A stretch of DNA of 64,000 bases from Allodiplogaster sudhausi (GCA_945643635.1 CALZFC010000035.1:62001-126000), one strand, 5' to 3'. Counted from the stretch's first letter, positions 12,230-24,558 are shown. The notes: generated by a model from the letters alone, not told the origin. Numbers and translations: made by a program.

Positions 12230-15200
12230 CTGCTCTGCGACCATTTTTCGCCTTCGACGAGAGAGGGCGAGCCATGCGATCTTTGCAACAAAGATGACCG
12301 CCTCGAAGATGATGAAGACCGAGGAACATGCCCAAGTTGCCGCCGATATTACCTGAAGGAGCATTAGAGATTCTCGTGCAAGAGAAGAGCTTCCTTAATT
12401 ATAACAAAGATGACCGCCTCGAAGATGATGAAGGCCGAGGAACATGCCCAAGTTGCCGCCGATATTACCTGAAGGAGCATTAGAGATTCTCGTGCAAGAG
12501 AAGAGCTTCCTTAATTATTCATGAAAGAAAAAAGTTTCTGTAATTATAAAAAAAAACATTTATGGCAAATTAAACTTTTTTACAACTTACAAATAAGTTG
12601 CGAAAAGCTGATCGCTTTCATCTGCGTGTACTGCACGAACGCGAGCTCCTTGAAGAAAATGCGAAGGCCGGCCAAGTCGCTTCAATAACAACTATGGTGC
12701 ATAAAAATGCGAAAACAAGAATGTGAAAATGTTTTAATACAAATGAAAATGTTTTTAAAATGTGAAAATGTTTTAATACAAATTAATAAAATACATAAAA
12801 ATAAATGTTAAGAAATCCCACGTATGACTTACGAATGAACGCAACACGACCGCGTCCACGTCCTTGTTGCTCGGCAACTCCCTCATCACGTACTCAACTC
12901 GATTGCACTCCACGGCACGCTCAGTGCATGTTCGATTTGTCGAATCTTCATGGATTATTGACTTTTTTCATTTCATTCATTTCCCTTGTTGTTTTCTTCA
13001 AAGTGTTTTCATAAAAGAATGAATTGAGCTTAACCAATATCAAATCCCTTCTCGTTTTTCATGCAGCTGTATAATTGTTGTGGCGTACAGGGGGTATATT
13101 CTGCAAGAAAAAAGATGCTAGATGATTTAGATCAGCATCATATAACCGCTGTCGATGTTCAACACTTTAGGAGAGCATCCGCATGAATTATTGTATCTCC
13201 TGAAAATTCTGATTTGTATTGTTGGTAATTTATTAAGCTTAGGACTCTTAACAACGGCTTCGCAGTAACTGTCAAGGCTAAGCTGGGAATTTTTTTTTTA
13301 ACTTTTAAAAGAGGCTCTTACATCGCCTTGCATTTATTAATGCAGCCAGCCGCTGTGTAATGTTGGATTGTATCCCGTAGGCCACTCCGATATACAACTG
13401 CCCCAGTTGTTCTTGTCAAGAAGCGAATACTGCAAAAGTGAATCAAATATGACCTCCATTTTACACATCTCCTGAAAACGACCTGGTTCACTGAGAGCTC
13501 AACGTTAACAATACTTCCTGATTTGACGACGATGGCCTAAAGGATGCGTAATGTATGTTTAATAGTTAAATATTGAAGCAAAATTTAAAATTTAATAATA
13601 ATAAACCTCGGTAGCGCTAAGAGTTGGCTCACGCGCTAAATCGCCTAGAAAGATCTGGAAGCCTTTGTTTTCGTCTGTAAAAAATGGACAGTTATTTTTT
13701 TATTCTAATTTATCGTGAATAGAAAAAAGACGTGCCTGATGAATTTCCCGTGTCAAGAATGATTTCCATCCTAAAAACAAAAATATATTTGAGTCCTCTG
13801 TCAATGGAGATTGAGATTAAACAACTGTATTTCGCTTATGAACACTCTTTCTGAGGAGGAGCGCAAAAATTAAAGAATAGTTCAATACCCATTATTAACT
13901 CCTGGAAAGTGCTGCGTTCGATTGGCGGAATCGTCAGCTGTGCGGACATTGAAAACCTCGCAGACTCCAAGCGAATTGAACTCAAGTTTGACGTAGCTTT
14001 AATGAAGAAAAAAATAGTTAGAGAGAATAGTTGGAAAATGGTGGATAATAATTAGAAACAAGCATAAATGAAGAATGCACTAACAATAAGAAATCACTTA
14101 CAGGCAGCAATCAAAGTCGTTTTGTGCGAATCGACACGACTTGAACGTTTGTGAGCAGTTATATCTAAAATATTTATGCACCTTGTAATAGAACTTAAAA
14201 AATAAATAGAACTTTAAAAAATATATCAAAATAAATACATACATACATGTAACCTTCCGTGATGAGAGAAGCCAATGGACTCACCCATTAAGGAGGGCTT
14301 CCATTGACAGTGAGAAACTTTCATTTCCGCCATTACTTTGATGAAACGTTTCGATCTTCCCGTGACCTTTGCTGACGGCATCCAAACTCTTCTCGTTCAT
14401 CATCTGAAAATAAGTTGTAATCAAACGGCCGCCAGTTTTCAGAAGCTTGCACTATAATCAAGGGACTTGCAAGATAGCAAAATGTTTCAAGGCAAACCTC
14501 ATGGCCGTTCATGACTAGCAGCTAGTCAAGTAAGTCTTTATTGTTGTCTAAAAGGATATTATTAGATTATGCAAGACTAATAAGTTATTTATCATTTTTT
14601 TGAATTCGCAATATTGTACTCGAGTAAATTGGATAATAAAAACACTCATGTTTTGATGAATGGAAAAATGTAAACAACTAAAACATATTATTAGTAATAC
14701 CAGATGTATTTATGAGTTGCCGAGGACTGAGATGACAAATGACAATCGGCGGGAACGCATGGCCATTAGATGTCTCGAAGGTCACCTGTGAAAGAAAACA
14801 ACGACAAAAATTCTGCTCGTTAAAGGTTTGCGTGACATGTTTAGAATATAAGAAGACGAGCCTTTGAGATCAACAGGTCGAAAAAGAAAACATTATAAAG
14901 GGGATCAAATAGAGTTTGCACGAACTTTCTTATGCCATTAAAGGAGATCTCCGGCGAATAACTAGAATGTCGTTTTTTAATCAGTTTGTCTCATCGTAAA
15001 ACTTAGATAGAGAAAGTATGAATGAATTTCATCTTATCATACCAGAATTAAAGTTATTTTAAATCTCTCGAATAGAGAATTAGCTACTGTAGATCTTAGC
15101 ACCCAGCTATTTTGCATCGCTCGATCGCATCAATAACGCCAACTCGAGCCATTTTGAAAAAAAATGATATGCGTAGATCAAAACCGGGGGAAACAGAGCC

Positions 15201-15949
15201 ATGTTCTTGGAAGTGTGTATATCGGAGAGCGCAACCGAAATTGGCCGGATTTTTCTCAACAGGTCAGCCGCTCAATGCAATTGTTTGACCACAAATTTCT
15301 GTGGAGAGAGTACAAGGGCAGCAGCACTAAAATGAGAGGATCACAGCTTCCGAAAACGTGACGCGTAGAGAACTGGGCATATTTTAGCCAATGGCCACTA
15401 CAGTCCCTTCCGTGCGGGACACTTCGTGGTTCAAATACCTATTTTGAATTTCGTAATCTAATATGACTAACTTGCCATACGGTTGTCCCCGCCGCGTAAG
15501 CCATGATCTGCTGGACGAGTTGAAGAGCGAGCAAGGCGATGGAGACGAAGAGGAGTGCCGCCCAGAAAAACGCCGCGCCGCAGCCGCGACTCCGGTACGC
15601 GCGCAGAACACCGTGCATCGATGTTATGCCTGCTTGCTTCGTATTCAGTCATCACTTTCTACATAAGAATGTTTATCTTAACTAACAAAGGGATGGTCAG
15701 AAAGCGTTGATCCAAAAAAAAGTTTATATTTCAATAGAAAACCATTGAAGTTGGATGTTTCAGAATAACAATATCAGCAGCTGACGTATATAAAAACTTT
15801 TTTATAGCGTTTTCAAATTCGATTATTTGAACACAAAGCAGCAGTATGATGTATTTTTTATGCGACTGACCGACAAAGTTCTTCGTTTCCCAGTTGAGTG
15901 AAGCCACCGCGGGCGTCTGTTTCAGCTGGCTCATCTGTTTAGCCGGCAT
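12230..15949 (-). pseudogene. DEG/ENaC (amiloride-sensitive sodium channel family) gene with frameshifts
   Basis: Family motifs appear in order on the reverse strand. N-terminal exon 15949-15871 (MPAKQMSQLKQTPAVASL) joins in phase to exon 15629-15472 with the HG motif and first helix (TSMHGVLRAY, then ALLFVSIALLALQLVQQIM). Extracellular exons follow: about 14.79 kb (FPPIVICHLSPRQL), 14.40-14.28 kb, 14.18-14.10 kb (CSQTFKSCRFAQNDFDCC), 14.0-13.9 kb (GVCEVFNV), 13.67 kb, 13.54-13.46 kb (SGSIVNVELSVNQVVF), 13.44-13.33 kb (NNWGSCISEWP, then YTAAGCINKC), 13.1 kb and 12.90-12.83 kb. The pre-helix exon near 12.65 kb (LAGLRIFFKELAF) leads in phase to the selectivity region GGNLGMFLG at about 12.47 and 12.35 kb. 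Lesions: a frame change between SEWPTGY and YTAAGC, and one right after GMFLG, before FIIFEAVIFVAKIAWLAL. Genes of this family make trimeric cation channels in neurons, muscle and epithelia. Family assignment is firm; functionality is doubtful unless the reading errors are in the assembly. Confidence 0.72.
12287..12518 (-). repeat. 116 bp tandem duplication of the channel's last membrane-helix exon
   Basis: The segment 12287-12402 is repeated at 12403-12518 with only a few differences. It contains the splice acceptor, the GGNLGMFLG pore/helix start and the first part of the second helix. Both copies carry the same frame-breaking deletion after GMFLG, so the deletion came before the duplication. 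Confidence 0.85.
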
Positions 15950-16029
15950 GTCAATGATTACATGGTGAAGTCATTATTAAGTATGGTCAAAATGAGTTCA
16001 AAAGACAAAAAGGAGATAGAGATGTTGAC

Positions 16030-16800
16030 TAACGGTCGAAAGACGCCGACTAATTCGGCGTATCATTCGCGGAGGCGACGATGCCTTGCTCTCAAAGGAG
16101 CTAATCGAAGATCGTCGAACGGTCATGAAGGGCGCATTTCTTGAGAGCAGTAGCCTCAAAAAAATTATAGTGAATCATTCGTTTGAGAGCGATAGTATGG
16201 AAGAAAAAAAACTATCAAAAACGCCCGGGTTTCCTCGTGGCATGGAAACATATAAAATTTTGAGCAATTGCCTAGACGCGTCAGCCAAAAATTTGCAAAC
16301 AAAATATGATAGAAGAATTGAGCAGTATTTTTGACCATGAGCTTGCCCGAATTGTCTGACAACATTACTCTTTCCGCCCCAGTATGTTGTCATTCGATAT
16401 CATTCTTCATCATGGGAATGCATGTGACTCATCGTTTCTAACGGGCCTCTTTACTTGTTGTCATTGTCTTAGATACAGGAATGACATTCGCATGGCAGTT
16501 GAAGTGGCACTCTGCGATTTCCATTATTGAGTGACACGAAGAAAGTCGAAAGAACAATTCTACCAGGAAAGAGCATCGACTTGCTTGGGCCACGCGCCCT
16601 TTCGTTCTTTCCTTCCAACTGGACGAAGAAACAACATTCTCCACGAGATGTACATAAGGAACTTCAAGGTAGTCAAATCGCCATTTTCACTCTGTTACAA
16701 AGTCAGGGATTCATTAGCGAGAAAAGAATTGAGGGTGCTTTATAAAAGAGAGTTTAGATCGATTAAATAATAAAGTATAAGATTTTTATTCTCCATCATT
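16030..16800 (-). repeat. 5' flank of the channel gene, duplicated copy of 11.15-11.9 kb
   Basis: Blocks such as the one around 16030-16060 (sense GCATTAGTCGGCGTC in the 11.2 kb copy and AATTAGTCGGCGTC here) and the 16320-16560 stretch (GACCATGAGCTTG, TTCTTCATCATGGGAATG) match 11.16-11.66 kb in the same orientation. The upstream exon present at 11.3-11.175 kb is recognisable here near 16.15-16.03 kb but has an internal stop. With the exon homology this shows one duplication of the 5' half of the gene together with its upstream DNA. Confidence 0.6.
16738..16750 (+). promoter_or_regulatory. Possible TATA element of the small secreted protein gene
   Basis: TTTATAAAAGAG lies about 100 bases before the ATG at 16845. 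Position and sequence fit a TATA box, but this is inference only. Confidence 0.25.
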
Positions 16801-16844
16801 TGCTTTGTATCAAACTCGTTTGTCATGAAATAAATGACTAAGCG

Positions 16845-17647
16845 ATGTCACGGTCTCTTCTCTCCTTCCTTGTCTGCTCCTTTTGCCTGCTCCCCCTTCT
16901 CTCCTCTGCCGAGCCGTCCGTCGATCCGAAGAAGAGTCCGAGTGTGCGTACGATCGAGCTGATGCAAGCCATCCTCGCGAACCCGACCAGCGCCGGCACC
17001 TTCGTCGACACCTTTGTCACGGTGGCGCAGCGAGCGCAACAGGTTTCTAGATCGTTTTTTAAAAGCATTTATATGTACATATAATCCAGACAGTTTTCAC
17101 ATTTTGTTTCTCTGCTTCCTCAAATTAATTTGCTCCTCAACCGCTGTTCAAGTTGTATACATAAGGACTGAACAAAAAACTACGTTTTTACGGCGTTGAA
17201 ATGTTTTCAAACAATTCTTTGGCATCCCCAGGCGTCAACCCAGAGCTAGGTGGTTTCTCGGTCATATTTCTCTGCATATATTTTTTCTTGGTATACCGAG
17301 ACCGCCTATTCTCTAGCTTTTGAAACTTATAGATGTACATAAAAGCCGCAGAAAGAAATGTGCAGAAAATATTTGTGGCAATCCTGTATCCCCTCTTTCA
17401 GATCATCTCGGCTGTGGTGCTGTGCTCGGAAGTCGCCGAGTACATGCATCCTGACGTTGCACGCGAGCAAGTTTGGCAGGGTCTGCTGGCCAACATCAAG
17501 AAGACGGGCCAGTTCGAGCAGGCGGCCGCAGAAGCCGGCGGCGAGGGCGAGGGCGGCGCAGCCTCCGCCGCGCCTCCCGCCTTCTACCACGACTTCAACG
17601 CGTGCACCAAGCAGCTCACGCACAACATTGTCACGCCCAAGGCATAG
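16845..17647 (+). CDS. Small secreted protein, 147 aa, unknown family
   Basis: Two exons, 16845-17042 (66 codons) and 17402-17647, join in phase 0 across a GT-AG intron with acceptor CTCTTTCAG. The N-terminus (MSRSLLSFLVCSFCLLPLLS) is a clear signal peptide with likely cleavage near SSA|EP. The mature part is about 120 aa with only two or three Cys (VVLCSEVAEY, FNACTKQL). It is probably helical in its first half (ELMQAILANPTSAGTFVDTF) and has a low-complexity Ala/Glu/Gly segment before the C-terminus. GC content is clearly above the flanks, as expected for coding sequence. A poly(A) signal AATAAA lies at 17692-17697. No family is recognised; the size and export signal fit a secreted nematode-specific protein. 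The start is the only ATG compatible with the signal peptide. Confidence 0.82.
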
Positions 17648-17998
17648 AATTTGTTGTACGAAGCTTGCTTGTAACCAATAATCACAATATCAATAAAGCT
17701 TTCTAAACCCCATCGGATAGCATTAATGCATTTCAAAGCCCAACTCTTGTACTTCTTCGCCAAGTGACAGCATTGTCATGTACGTATGTGTCTATGTATT
17801 ACACTAGCTCATCAGTTGCAGAGGTATTTTATCATCGATCCATAAATAAAGGATATTTCGTCGCGGCCGTTGTTCGCGCAGACGTTGATCGAGATGTTTA
17901 CTGAGAGGAGTACAGATTAAAAGAACATAGCTTTTCAAATAAGCGGCAGATATTTAATTCCGTTATTTAGAGCGACCAACAACCAAGTGGAACATCAA

Positions 17999-19793
17999 TC
18001 AACTGACAACAGCGCGGTATGTGAAGGTGGCGGAGGTCTGCGAGAAGCGACCGTAGACACGGACGTACGCGCGGTTGCCCTCGGTCGTGTAGGACGCGGC
18101 ACGCTCCTCCATCTTGCACACTCTGGAAGGATAAGATAAAATTCCAGGATCTATTTAGACACAAACTTTCATGACAATCGCATTGTGTCAAAATGAAGAA
18201 GAAGAAACAAACAAAATTAATGTGATTTCTGTTTACCGAGCGCCACCGATGCGCGTGTCGGTCTTGGTGAAGATCTCAATGCCGCCCATCTTGCAGCCGA
18301 GTCCCATCTCGCCCGTCCAGACGTAGTCGACCTTGATGAGGATGCGCTTGCCGGCGGGCGCCTGAACAATTGGAGCATCGTTGCGAATGAATGAATTGGG
18401 TTAACGACGATCCACTACTAATCCTTCGACGATTTTCAACATGTACAAGAAAAAAATTTATTTTAAAAGACAGCAGACTCAAAACACGTACCGTAACGAC
18501 AAAGTCCTGGATGTCGTAGCGGATGCGCTGGTCGTCCTCGGTGCGGCCGACCTTGCCCTCTTGACGCTGCTCCGACGCGGTTGCGGTGAGGGCGCGCGCG
18601 GACGGCGGCTGGAAATTTGTAGAATTTGATGAAAACTTATCATTAGAAAAAAATTCTTTTATTTTTTTGGGGTAAGTGAATTCTTGTGATACGAAAAACA
18701 TTGGAAAAAAGTGAAGTCAGAAAAAGCTGACGTTCTGCGAGCAGGTGGCGCCTCCCCAGCCGGGCGGACACAGGCACTGGTTGCAGTTGTTGACGTCCTG
18801 CACGCCGTTGTTCGAGCAAGACACACGGCTGCTGCACTTGTCTGTACGAAATGGTAGGGGTTTGATGTCATCTTTTGGAGACGGCAACTCATTTATTGAT
18901 TGATTTCGAAATCATTTCCTCAGATGGAAAATACCTATGGAAAACATATAGCCTAATTCACACTAATTGCTGACCTATTTGATTGTTAGAGAGAAAAAAA
19001 ACATACCGTAGCAGTTGTACATGCGGTTGACGCGCGCAATGTCGTAGAAGGAGAGCTGATAGTTGCCCATGTTGACGCTGAACAGATCTGCGTGCTGCTT
19101 GGGGGTGATCACGGGGCGCGACGGGTAGATCGCGAAGCTGCAAAGGCGCGAACTTTGAAATTTGAATTTTGAATGGTTCCAAAATGCACCGGTCCCTAAA
19201 AAAAACATGGCGTCCTTCATGACAATAATGACTTAAGAATCCCAAAAGCGTACTCCTTGGGCTGGTAGTGCATGATCGAAGCCCAGTCGTACGGAATATC
19301 CATGGTGGAAGCGGTCGGCTCGACTTTGAAGTTGAGGTTGTAGAGGCCGGTCTTGAAAAAGGATTGTTGGTACATGATTGTGACTCTTGGCGTGACAATC
19401 TTGTAGCTTTTGGCAATTATGAAGATTCTAATAGTAGGCTACATCAGTCGCTCTGGGTAGACATTCATGTAAAATGGTCTTTTTGTTTACGTTGAGGTTG
19501 GTCTTGTCGATGTTGATGTACTGGTCGCGATCGGCGCGCGTCTGCGTGTGCTGGAGGCCGATGGCGTGGCCGAGCTCGTGCGACGAGGAGGACACCTTGA
19601 TTTATAATTCCATTTCCTTTCTTTTCATTCTCTGATATTTAGGCGAGAGAGAGAGAGAGAGAGAGATGAAAGATGGATTGAGAGAGTGATAGAGAGAGAA
19701 AAAGAGAGAGAGAGAGGGAGATGAAAGATAGAGGAGAATAAAGAGAGGGAGAGAGAGAGAGTGAAAAGGAGAGAGAGATGAAAGATAGAGGAG

Positions 19794-19830
<37 letters not shown>

Positions 19831-20729
19831 TGAAAGATCAAATAATGAAGCGTACTCCGTTGCAGGCCGGTCCGAGGATGACAGTCTGGACACCGCCGTT
19901 CTGGCCGACATACGACTGGCATGAGCCGCCGTTCACGATCACGATGCTGAGAGTTTTAAAACTTTCATTTCATTCAGGGGTGAAATCTCATGTTCCACCA
20001 GGGATTCGTTGTAAAAAGAGGTAATTCTTGTGTAATATTTATAGAGGTGGACATTTGATACAAGTCTACATACTATTTTGATAGCCATCATATTTATGTA
20101 AATAGAACAAAATTTGGCATCTACCGGTTAGCGCTCGAGGCGTCGCCGAGATTGAAGCGGACGCACGTGTACTTCTCCCACTCCTTCATGCCAGCGATCG
20201 CCGAGTCCTTCTGCTTGTCGGCTGCAGAAGAGAAAGAGATGATTAGAGAGAGAGAGAGGACTAGAGAGAAATAGAGAAAAGAAACATTGACTAATTTTTA
20301 GAAACAGCCGAAAATCTTATATGGCAGATGAATGTAAAAGAAGAATAAAAAAAAAAAGTCGACGAACGATATCCGCTCTGGAACGAGATGGGGATCGGGA
20401 ACTGCTTCCACTTCTTGCCGACCTCGGCCTGGCGCGCGAAGCGGCGGCCCTCGATGGCATCGCTGAATGAATTCAAGAATTACAATTGATAGCTTTGAAA
20501 AAAAAGCTTTTTTTAAATAAATATCTTATTATTTCAAATATTTAATTCAAATTATATCAAATTTATTAAATAATAGAATGCTCGAAAGGCTATAATAGAG
20601 CTTATTCATTGAATCAAGCTCAAAGCTTCTCTCTCTCTCTAACTCGACAAGAACGTCTCCTTCGACGGTGTGCACGTTGGCAGATGCGAGCGACGCCACG
20701 AAGGCGGCAACGAGAACGCGTGTCAGCAT
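17999..20729 (-). CDS. Secreted astacin-family zinc metalloprotease with EGF and CUB-like C-terminus
   Basis: Start at 20729 gives signal peptide MLTRVLVAAFVASLASA. The short propeptide contains VEGD, which fits the astacin aspartate switch, followed in phase by DAIEGRRFARQ, a likely furin-type processing site. Exons: about 20471-20385 (mature N-terminus KWKQFPIPISFQS), 20219-20125 (GMKEWEKYTCVRFN), 19948-19855 (GGSCQSYVGQNGGVQ), 19600-19495 with the zinc site HELGHAIGLQH and TRADRD, 19352-19255 with the Met-turn SIMHY, 19135-19010 (ITPKQHADLFS), 18838-18730 EGF-like (CNQCLCPPGWGGATC), then 18608-18490, 18360-18240 and the last exon to TGA at 17999-18001, which form a CUB-like module (VRVYGRFSQTSATFTY). 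All three zinc His, the catalytic Glu and the Met-turn are present, so the enzyme should be active. It resembles the nematode nas group used in cuticle or extracellular matrix processing. The intron at 19640-19835 is a long purine repeat. Confidence 0.93.
19640..19835 (+). repeat. (GA)n purine tract inside an astacin intron
   Basis: Nearly uninterrupted GAGAGA with short variants; on the gene's sense strand it is a CT tract. Frames rich in SLSLSL across it are artefacts. Confidence 0.95.
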
Positions 20730-20739
20730 TTTTCTCAAA

Positions 20740-22177
20740 GCGCAAAAAGAATATTAACTTTTAAATGGAGAAATTGCCTCATTCTGTGCCAAAAATCAAA
20801 TTAATATCTATTGAAATTATGATAAAACGATGAAAAACGAAGAATCAAGGAGTGAGCGAGACACATTCGAATGGGTTGCGTCTCTCTTTCTCTCTATTAA
20901 AGTTCACTTTGTAGATTTCACTTTCGTTAACCTAACAACGTAGGCATGCCTCGAAGCAGCCGATAATGTCAGAGAGGCTTATATAGCATATTTACATATT
21001 GCTCTATTATTTATGATCTCGTGCAATCAACTTTAAAATGCTGATAAACTTGAATGAATGAATGAAAAGTGATGAAAACTGTGATATATGAGGAGCACAA
21101 GCTAAACTAGAGAGACAAACCGAATGTGGAATTGGGATGGGGTTGTCGACCGGCTGCTCGATGGCGGCTCTGTCGCGCTGGAAGTGAGGATTCCGAGGCC
21201 GCAGCGTGCCTTTTCTACTGCTCGGCGGCGCCACGTCGCAGCTGCACAAATGGAACGTCTCGCAGAGGTAAGAACGGGCGCGGCTTCTCTCGCAGGGGAG
21301 TCCATGTTTTCATCCCTATCTCATCCCATTCATGCCTTCTTTTTTGAAAAGAATGTTTTCTTCTATCCCGAAAATACTCCTCCACTCCCTCTCACTCTCT
21401 CTCTATTTCTCTCAATCTGTTTCTCTCTCTCTTTTCTCTCTCGCTCTAAACGACCAGAAGCTCTCTGTGTCGTTCGTTGTGCTCCACTGTGTAAACATAG
21501 CTGATCACGATGCCGCTCAATCAGCCTGGCAGACTGTCCAGGAGGGGAATGTCGATATCCATGTATAAATCGAGAACAACATGCAGCTGTGGAGACAGAG
21601 GCTGCCAGAGAGAGAGAAGTGCTCCCCCTTGCTCCCAAAAGATTAAGCTTGCCCTTTCGGATTGCTATAGGCAAAGCAACTCGTAAAGGGCGCCCGTGAC
21701 GTGCGATGAATCTAAAAAAAAGATACACATTTCTCTCGATAACAGATATTATCATGGTCACATTCCGTCAAAATTGTCGATATCCCTCCCATCTTGAATA
21801 ACTCGACCATGGCCTTGTGATAAACATTTCATCATTGTTCACATTCAAATTAGATGAAAGCAAACAAAATCTAACGCATCAACAAGGTTTAGACTAAATT
21901 TGTTGCCTTTTCCATATTTTTACTTCACCTCAGGATATGCTGAATTGTAAGGGAGGCTGAATGAATGATTTATTGCCATCCCCCGTAGCGCCATAAGCGG
22001 CCGTTAACATGAAACAAGAAAAAAGAAAAATTTACAATTGCACCGAAGAGTGCATAGATAATCAGAGCAAGAAGATGAAAAAGAAAAGTGTAGGGGCTAT
22101 CATCCACCCACTTCCTACTAAGTCTCATAGTCGGGCGGTGGACAGGCTCGTGAGAGCTCCTCAGAATCACACCAGCC
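20740..22177. other. Intergenic, with a possible reverse-strand exon at about 21260-21123
   Basis: Reading the reverse strand, 21260-21123 is GC-rich and open (LCSCDVAPPSSRKG, then IEQPVDNPIPIPHS) and ends at GTTTGT. A possible partner upstream at 21680-21500 is not frame-consistent. No protein family is recognised, so no gene is called. The rest is AT-rich with a CT tract near 21390-21450. Confidence 0.3.
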
Positions 22178-22906
22178 ATGTCCACCTCATGCCGCTCGCA
22201 CCCATATGCCACAGTGGTGCCTACGGACTCAATCGACTACTATAACGCAATGCCGCCGAAGCGGCACTTTTTCTATGTCAAGTAAGCTACTACAGTTTAT
22301 ATTTCGCGTAATTACTATCTAAATAATTTTTTATATTCATATACATATGTATGTACGCCATTCCGGCAAATGTTTTTTATCAGCAACAGAGTCTTCATTA
22401 TCTGCAGTTTTATGTTCATCTCTTGTGAAATGCCACAATTGCTGAGGGCTGGGGGAGATAATATGCCTCCTCCGCTCACCGCCCCCCCCCCTCCAAATAG
22501 AAGACTACGGCGGCTTTGGTTCAATTCTCCACACCTCCAAAATGTTCGTTTATGTTGTGAACTCAAGAAAAGTTACAGTGTCTGCGTGCTCGCCGCACTG
22601 ATGACCCTGGTGACAGTGAGTGCCGTGCCGTACTGGATAGGGGTCGCGGCTGCACCGGACTCAGAAGCCCTCGACGCCACCGACGGACATGGCCCAATGA
22701 CTGATTCCTCCTCCTCGCTGTCCAGCCTCGACTCGCTGATCGCCCTTCGTATTCAAGCCTCCCGAAGAATGCTTGCAGACGCTGCAGCGAAGAAGAAACA
22801 TCGGGATTCGCTCGCCTCCCGCTCATCCATCTCCACCACCAATCTCCCAACACCTCCTGCTTCCCATCATAGGAAACAGCAGCCGCACATCCGCCTCGTG
22901 TTCTAG
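22178..22906 (+). CDS. Single-pass membrane protein, 208 aa, unknown family
   Basis: Exon 1 is 22178-22281 (MSTSCRSHPYATVVPTDSID at the start). Exon 2 is 22384-22906, after the strong acceptor TTTTTTATCAG; an internal alternative at CTGCAG keeps the same frame. The phase agrees (34 codons + 2, then 523 nt). The protein has a hydrophilic N-terminus and a Pro-rich segment encoded partly by a C homopolymer near 22484. A basic stretch (NRRLRRLWF) precedes a membrane helix (SVCVLAALMTLVTVSAVPYW), and the tail is Ser/Ala/Lys-rich (SSSSLSSLDSLIALR). The basic flank before the helix suggests the N-terminus is cytosolic. A poly(A) signal AATAAA occurs near 22957. The C homopolymer is an error-prone site, so the frame there should be treated with care. 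Confidence 0.6.
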
Positions 22907-23129
22907 AATGCCGCTATTTCCTAACATTGTTAGAAAGAAAAGTTGTCAGTAAGCGAATAAAGATGACAGAAATGTTTGCGCATTACAGCAAAAACACTAC
23001 AAACTTCCTGATATTCCTCACAATACTTTAGTTTGAATGGTCAACAAATAAACTCTCAAGTTCGCTCTAATCAAAGAAGATACAAAAAAGAAAGATAAAA
23101 AATAATGGCACATGACAAAAAATTAGAGT

Positions 23130-23500
23130 TCCAGAGATATCATGCTTTTCCCTTCATCTGGACTTTGTAATAGAATTTGTATAGCAATGAATCCTGGGAT
23201 CCTCACAATAAGACATCGCTTTTTCGTTGCAACATCTTTGCGTGATCGTACTTCTTCTTCTGAATCTCAAATTCAAATAGTTATTCTTGCATTAGAGACA
23301 AGACAAAAACATGAAAATAACGTGACAGCACTCTTTTGATATGATATTTATCGTAAGGGACATCGTGTCTAAACGTCAATAGGTCGCGAAGTGAAAGACG
23401 AATGGAGCAAAGGCTGCTGCATTGGCGCGGCGGCAAGCGTCGATAGCGTCGCTAATGAACTCAGTCGGTTGAATCCTTCTAAAGAGGAACCAAATGGGTA
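23130..23500 (-). pseudogene. Isolated exon copy of the 37.8-40.8 kb membrane-protein family
   Basis: On the reverse strand near 23280-23210 the sequence reads FEIQKKKYDHAKMLQRKSD. It is homologous to ESPRKTIGPMQHKCDRAKK at 27.29-27.2 kb (-) and ESPRTTIGYLQHKCDRTKK at 36.85 kb (+). The neighbouring exons of that family are not found here. A GC-rich patch at 23400-23460 could be another remnant but is not identifiable. Confidence 0.4.
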
Positions 23501-23791
23501 GTGTAATAAATAAGACATATATATATATATGCATATTAATTAAAATATAATAAGAGAGTATATTCGGAAAATCTGCTAACCCAATTAATGGCTTCCTGAG
23601 TATTATTGCTTACATTTGAAATAAGAACGCAGTCATTTGCATATAAATCTCTATGAAATACTTTCCAGAAATTCTCATGTGGACTTCTGGAAAGCTTTTT
23701 TTTCCCATTTACTTTGCTCAACTATCCGTCCGGTGTTTGGTTGGCTCCTCCGAGTCTATCTGCAGCTTCTCAAGGCTCCATCTCTCGCCCA

Positions 23792-24456
23792 ATGTTGCTT
23801 TTCAAGGCTTGCTTCATTCTGCTGGCATGCGTGGGTCTGTCTTCGTCAAGGCAACTGGAGGTAAAGAACAATTGAAAACAGAGCACTAATGTAATAATGT
23901 TGCAAAGTAACTATTTAAGTTATTGAATTTTCATTGATGCATTAAAGTCTTAAAAAAATAGATTTAATTTTAAATTTAACCTGCGTTTATATTATTTGGC
24001 TTCATTCAGGTGTCCTGCTACGACTGGAGCAGCGGCAAGGAAATCAAGTTGTCATGTCACAAAAAACAATCGGTCATTATGCCTGATTACCGGTACTGCT
24101 GGCACCATATTGGGCGTACACGGAATGTCGAGCAGTTTTCTGAAGGAAATGAGCACGAATGGAGTGTGCCATTTCCAAATTGCTATTTGGGTCAGTATTG
24201 AAAGTGTATTATAATTTCAAATTTTCCTTCCTTTTTTCTTGTAATATTTCGTTGTAGGTTTGTAATTACGATGAGTCTTATTTCATTTTATATTGTAGAG
24301 TGGACAAACGGAGAATTCGAGCGCCTTTCCTGCGTAAGTGGAGACGGTTCATTCAGAGGGGATTATCGCCTGAATTTGTCCTCGATCCCTGACGAAATCG
24401 ATCGAATCCAACACTCTATTCGCGTGGAATTCCCAGGAAAGCAGAATGGCAAATAA
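23792..24456 (+). CDS. Type I receptor-like protein, copy 1: signal peptide and Cys-rich ectodomain, 135 aa to the first stop
   Basis: Exons 23792-23860 (signal peptide, MLLFKACFILLACVGLSSSR), 24010-24190 and 24299-24456 join in phase (69 + 181 + 158 = 408 nt). The ectodomain has Cys at SCYDW, KLSC, YRYCWH, PNCYL and LSCVSGD; this spacing is loosely like a small disulfide-bonded receptor domain, but I do not recognise the family. Exon 3 is ended by TAA after GKQNGK. In the paralog at 35.7 kb the same place reads GAE and the exon runs on to a donor, and here too the DNA after the stop (TIAVDM, then GTAATC donor at 24475) is conserved. So this copy either makes a short secreted protein or carries a premature stop that removes its stalk and anchor. 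Downstream stalk exons are listed separately. Confidence 0.62.
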
Positions 24457-24558
24457 ACGATTGCCGTAGACATGGTAATCTATTCACTTTTTAAAAGATA
24501 ACGAATTGTTTGTTACAACTCGTTATGTTTTGCTGTTTTGAAAATATCAACAACCTAG

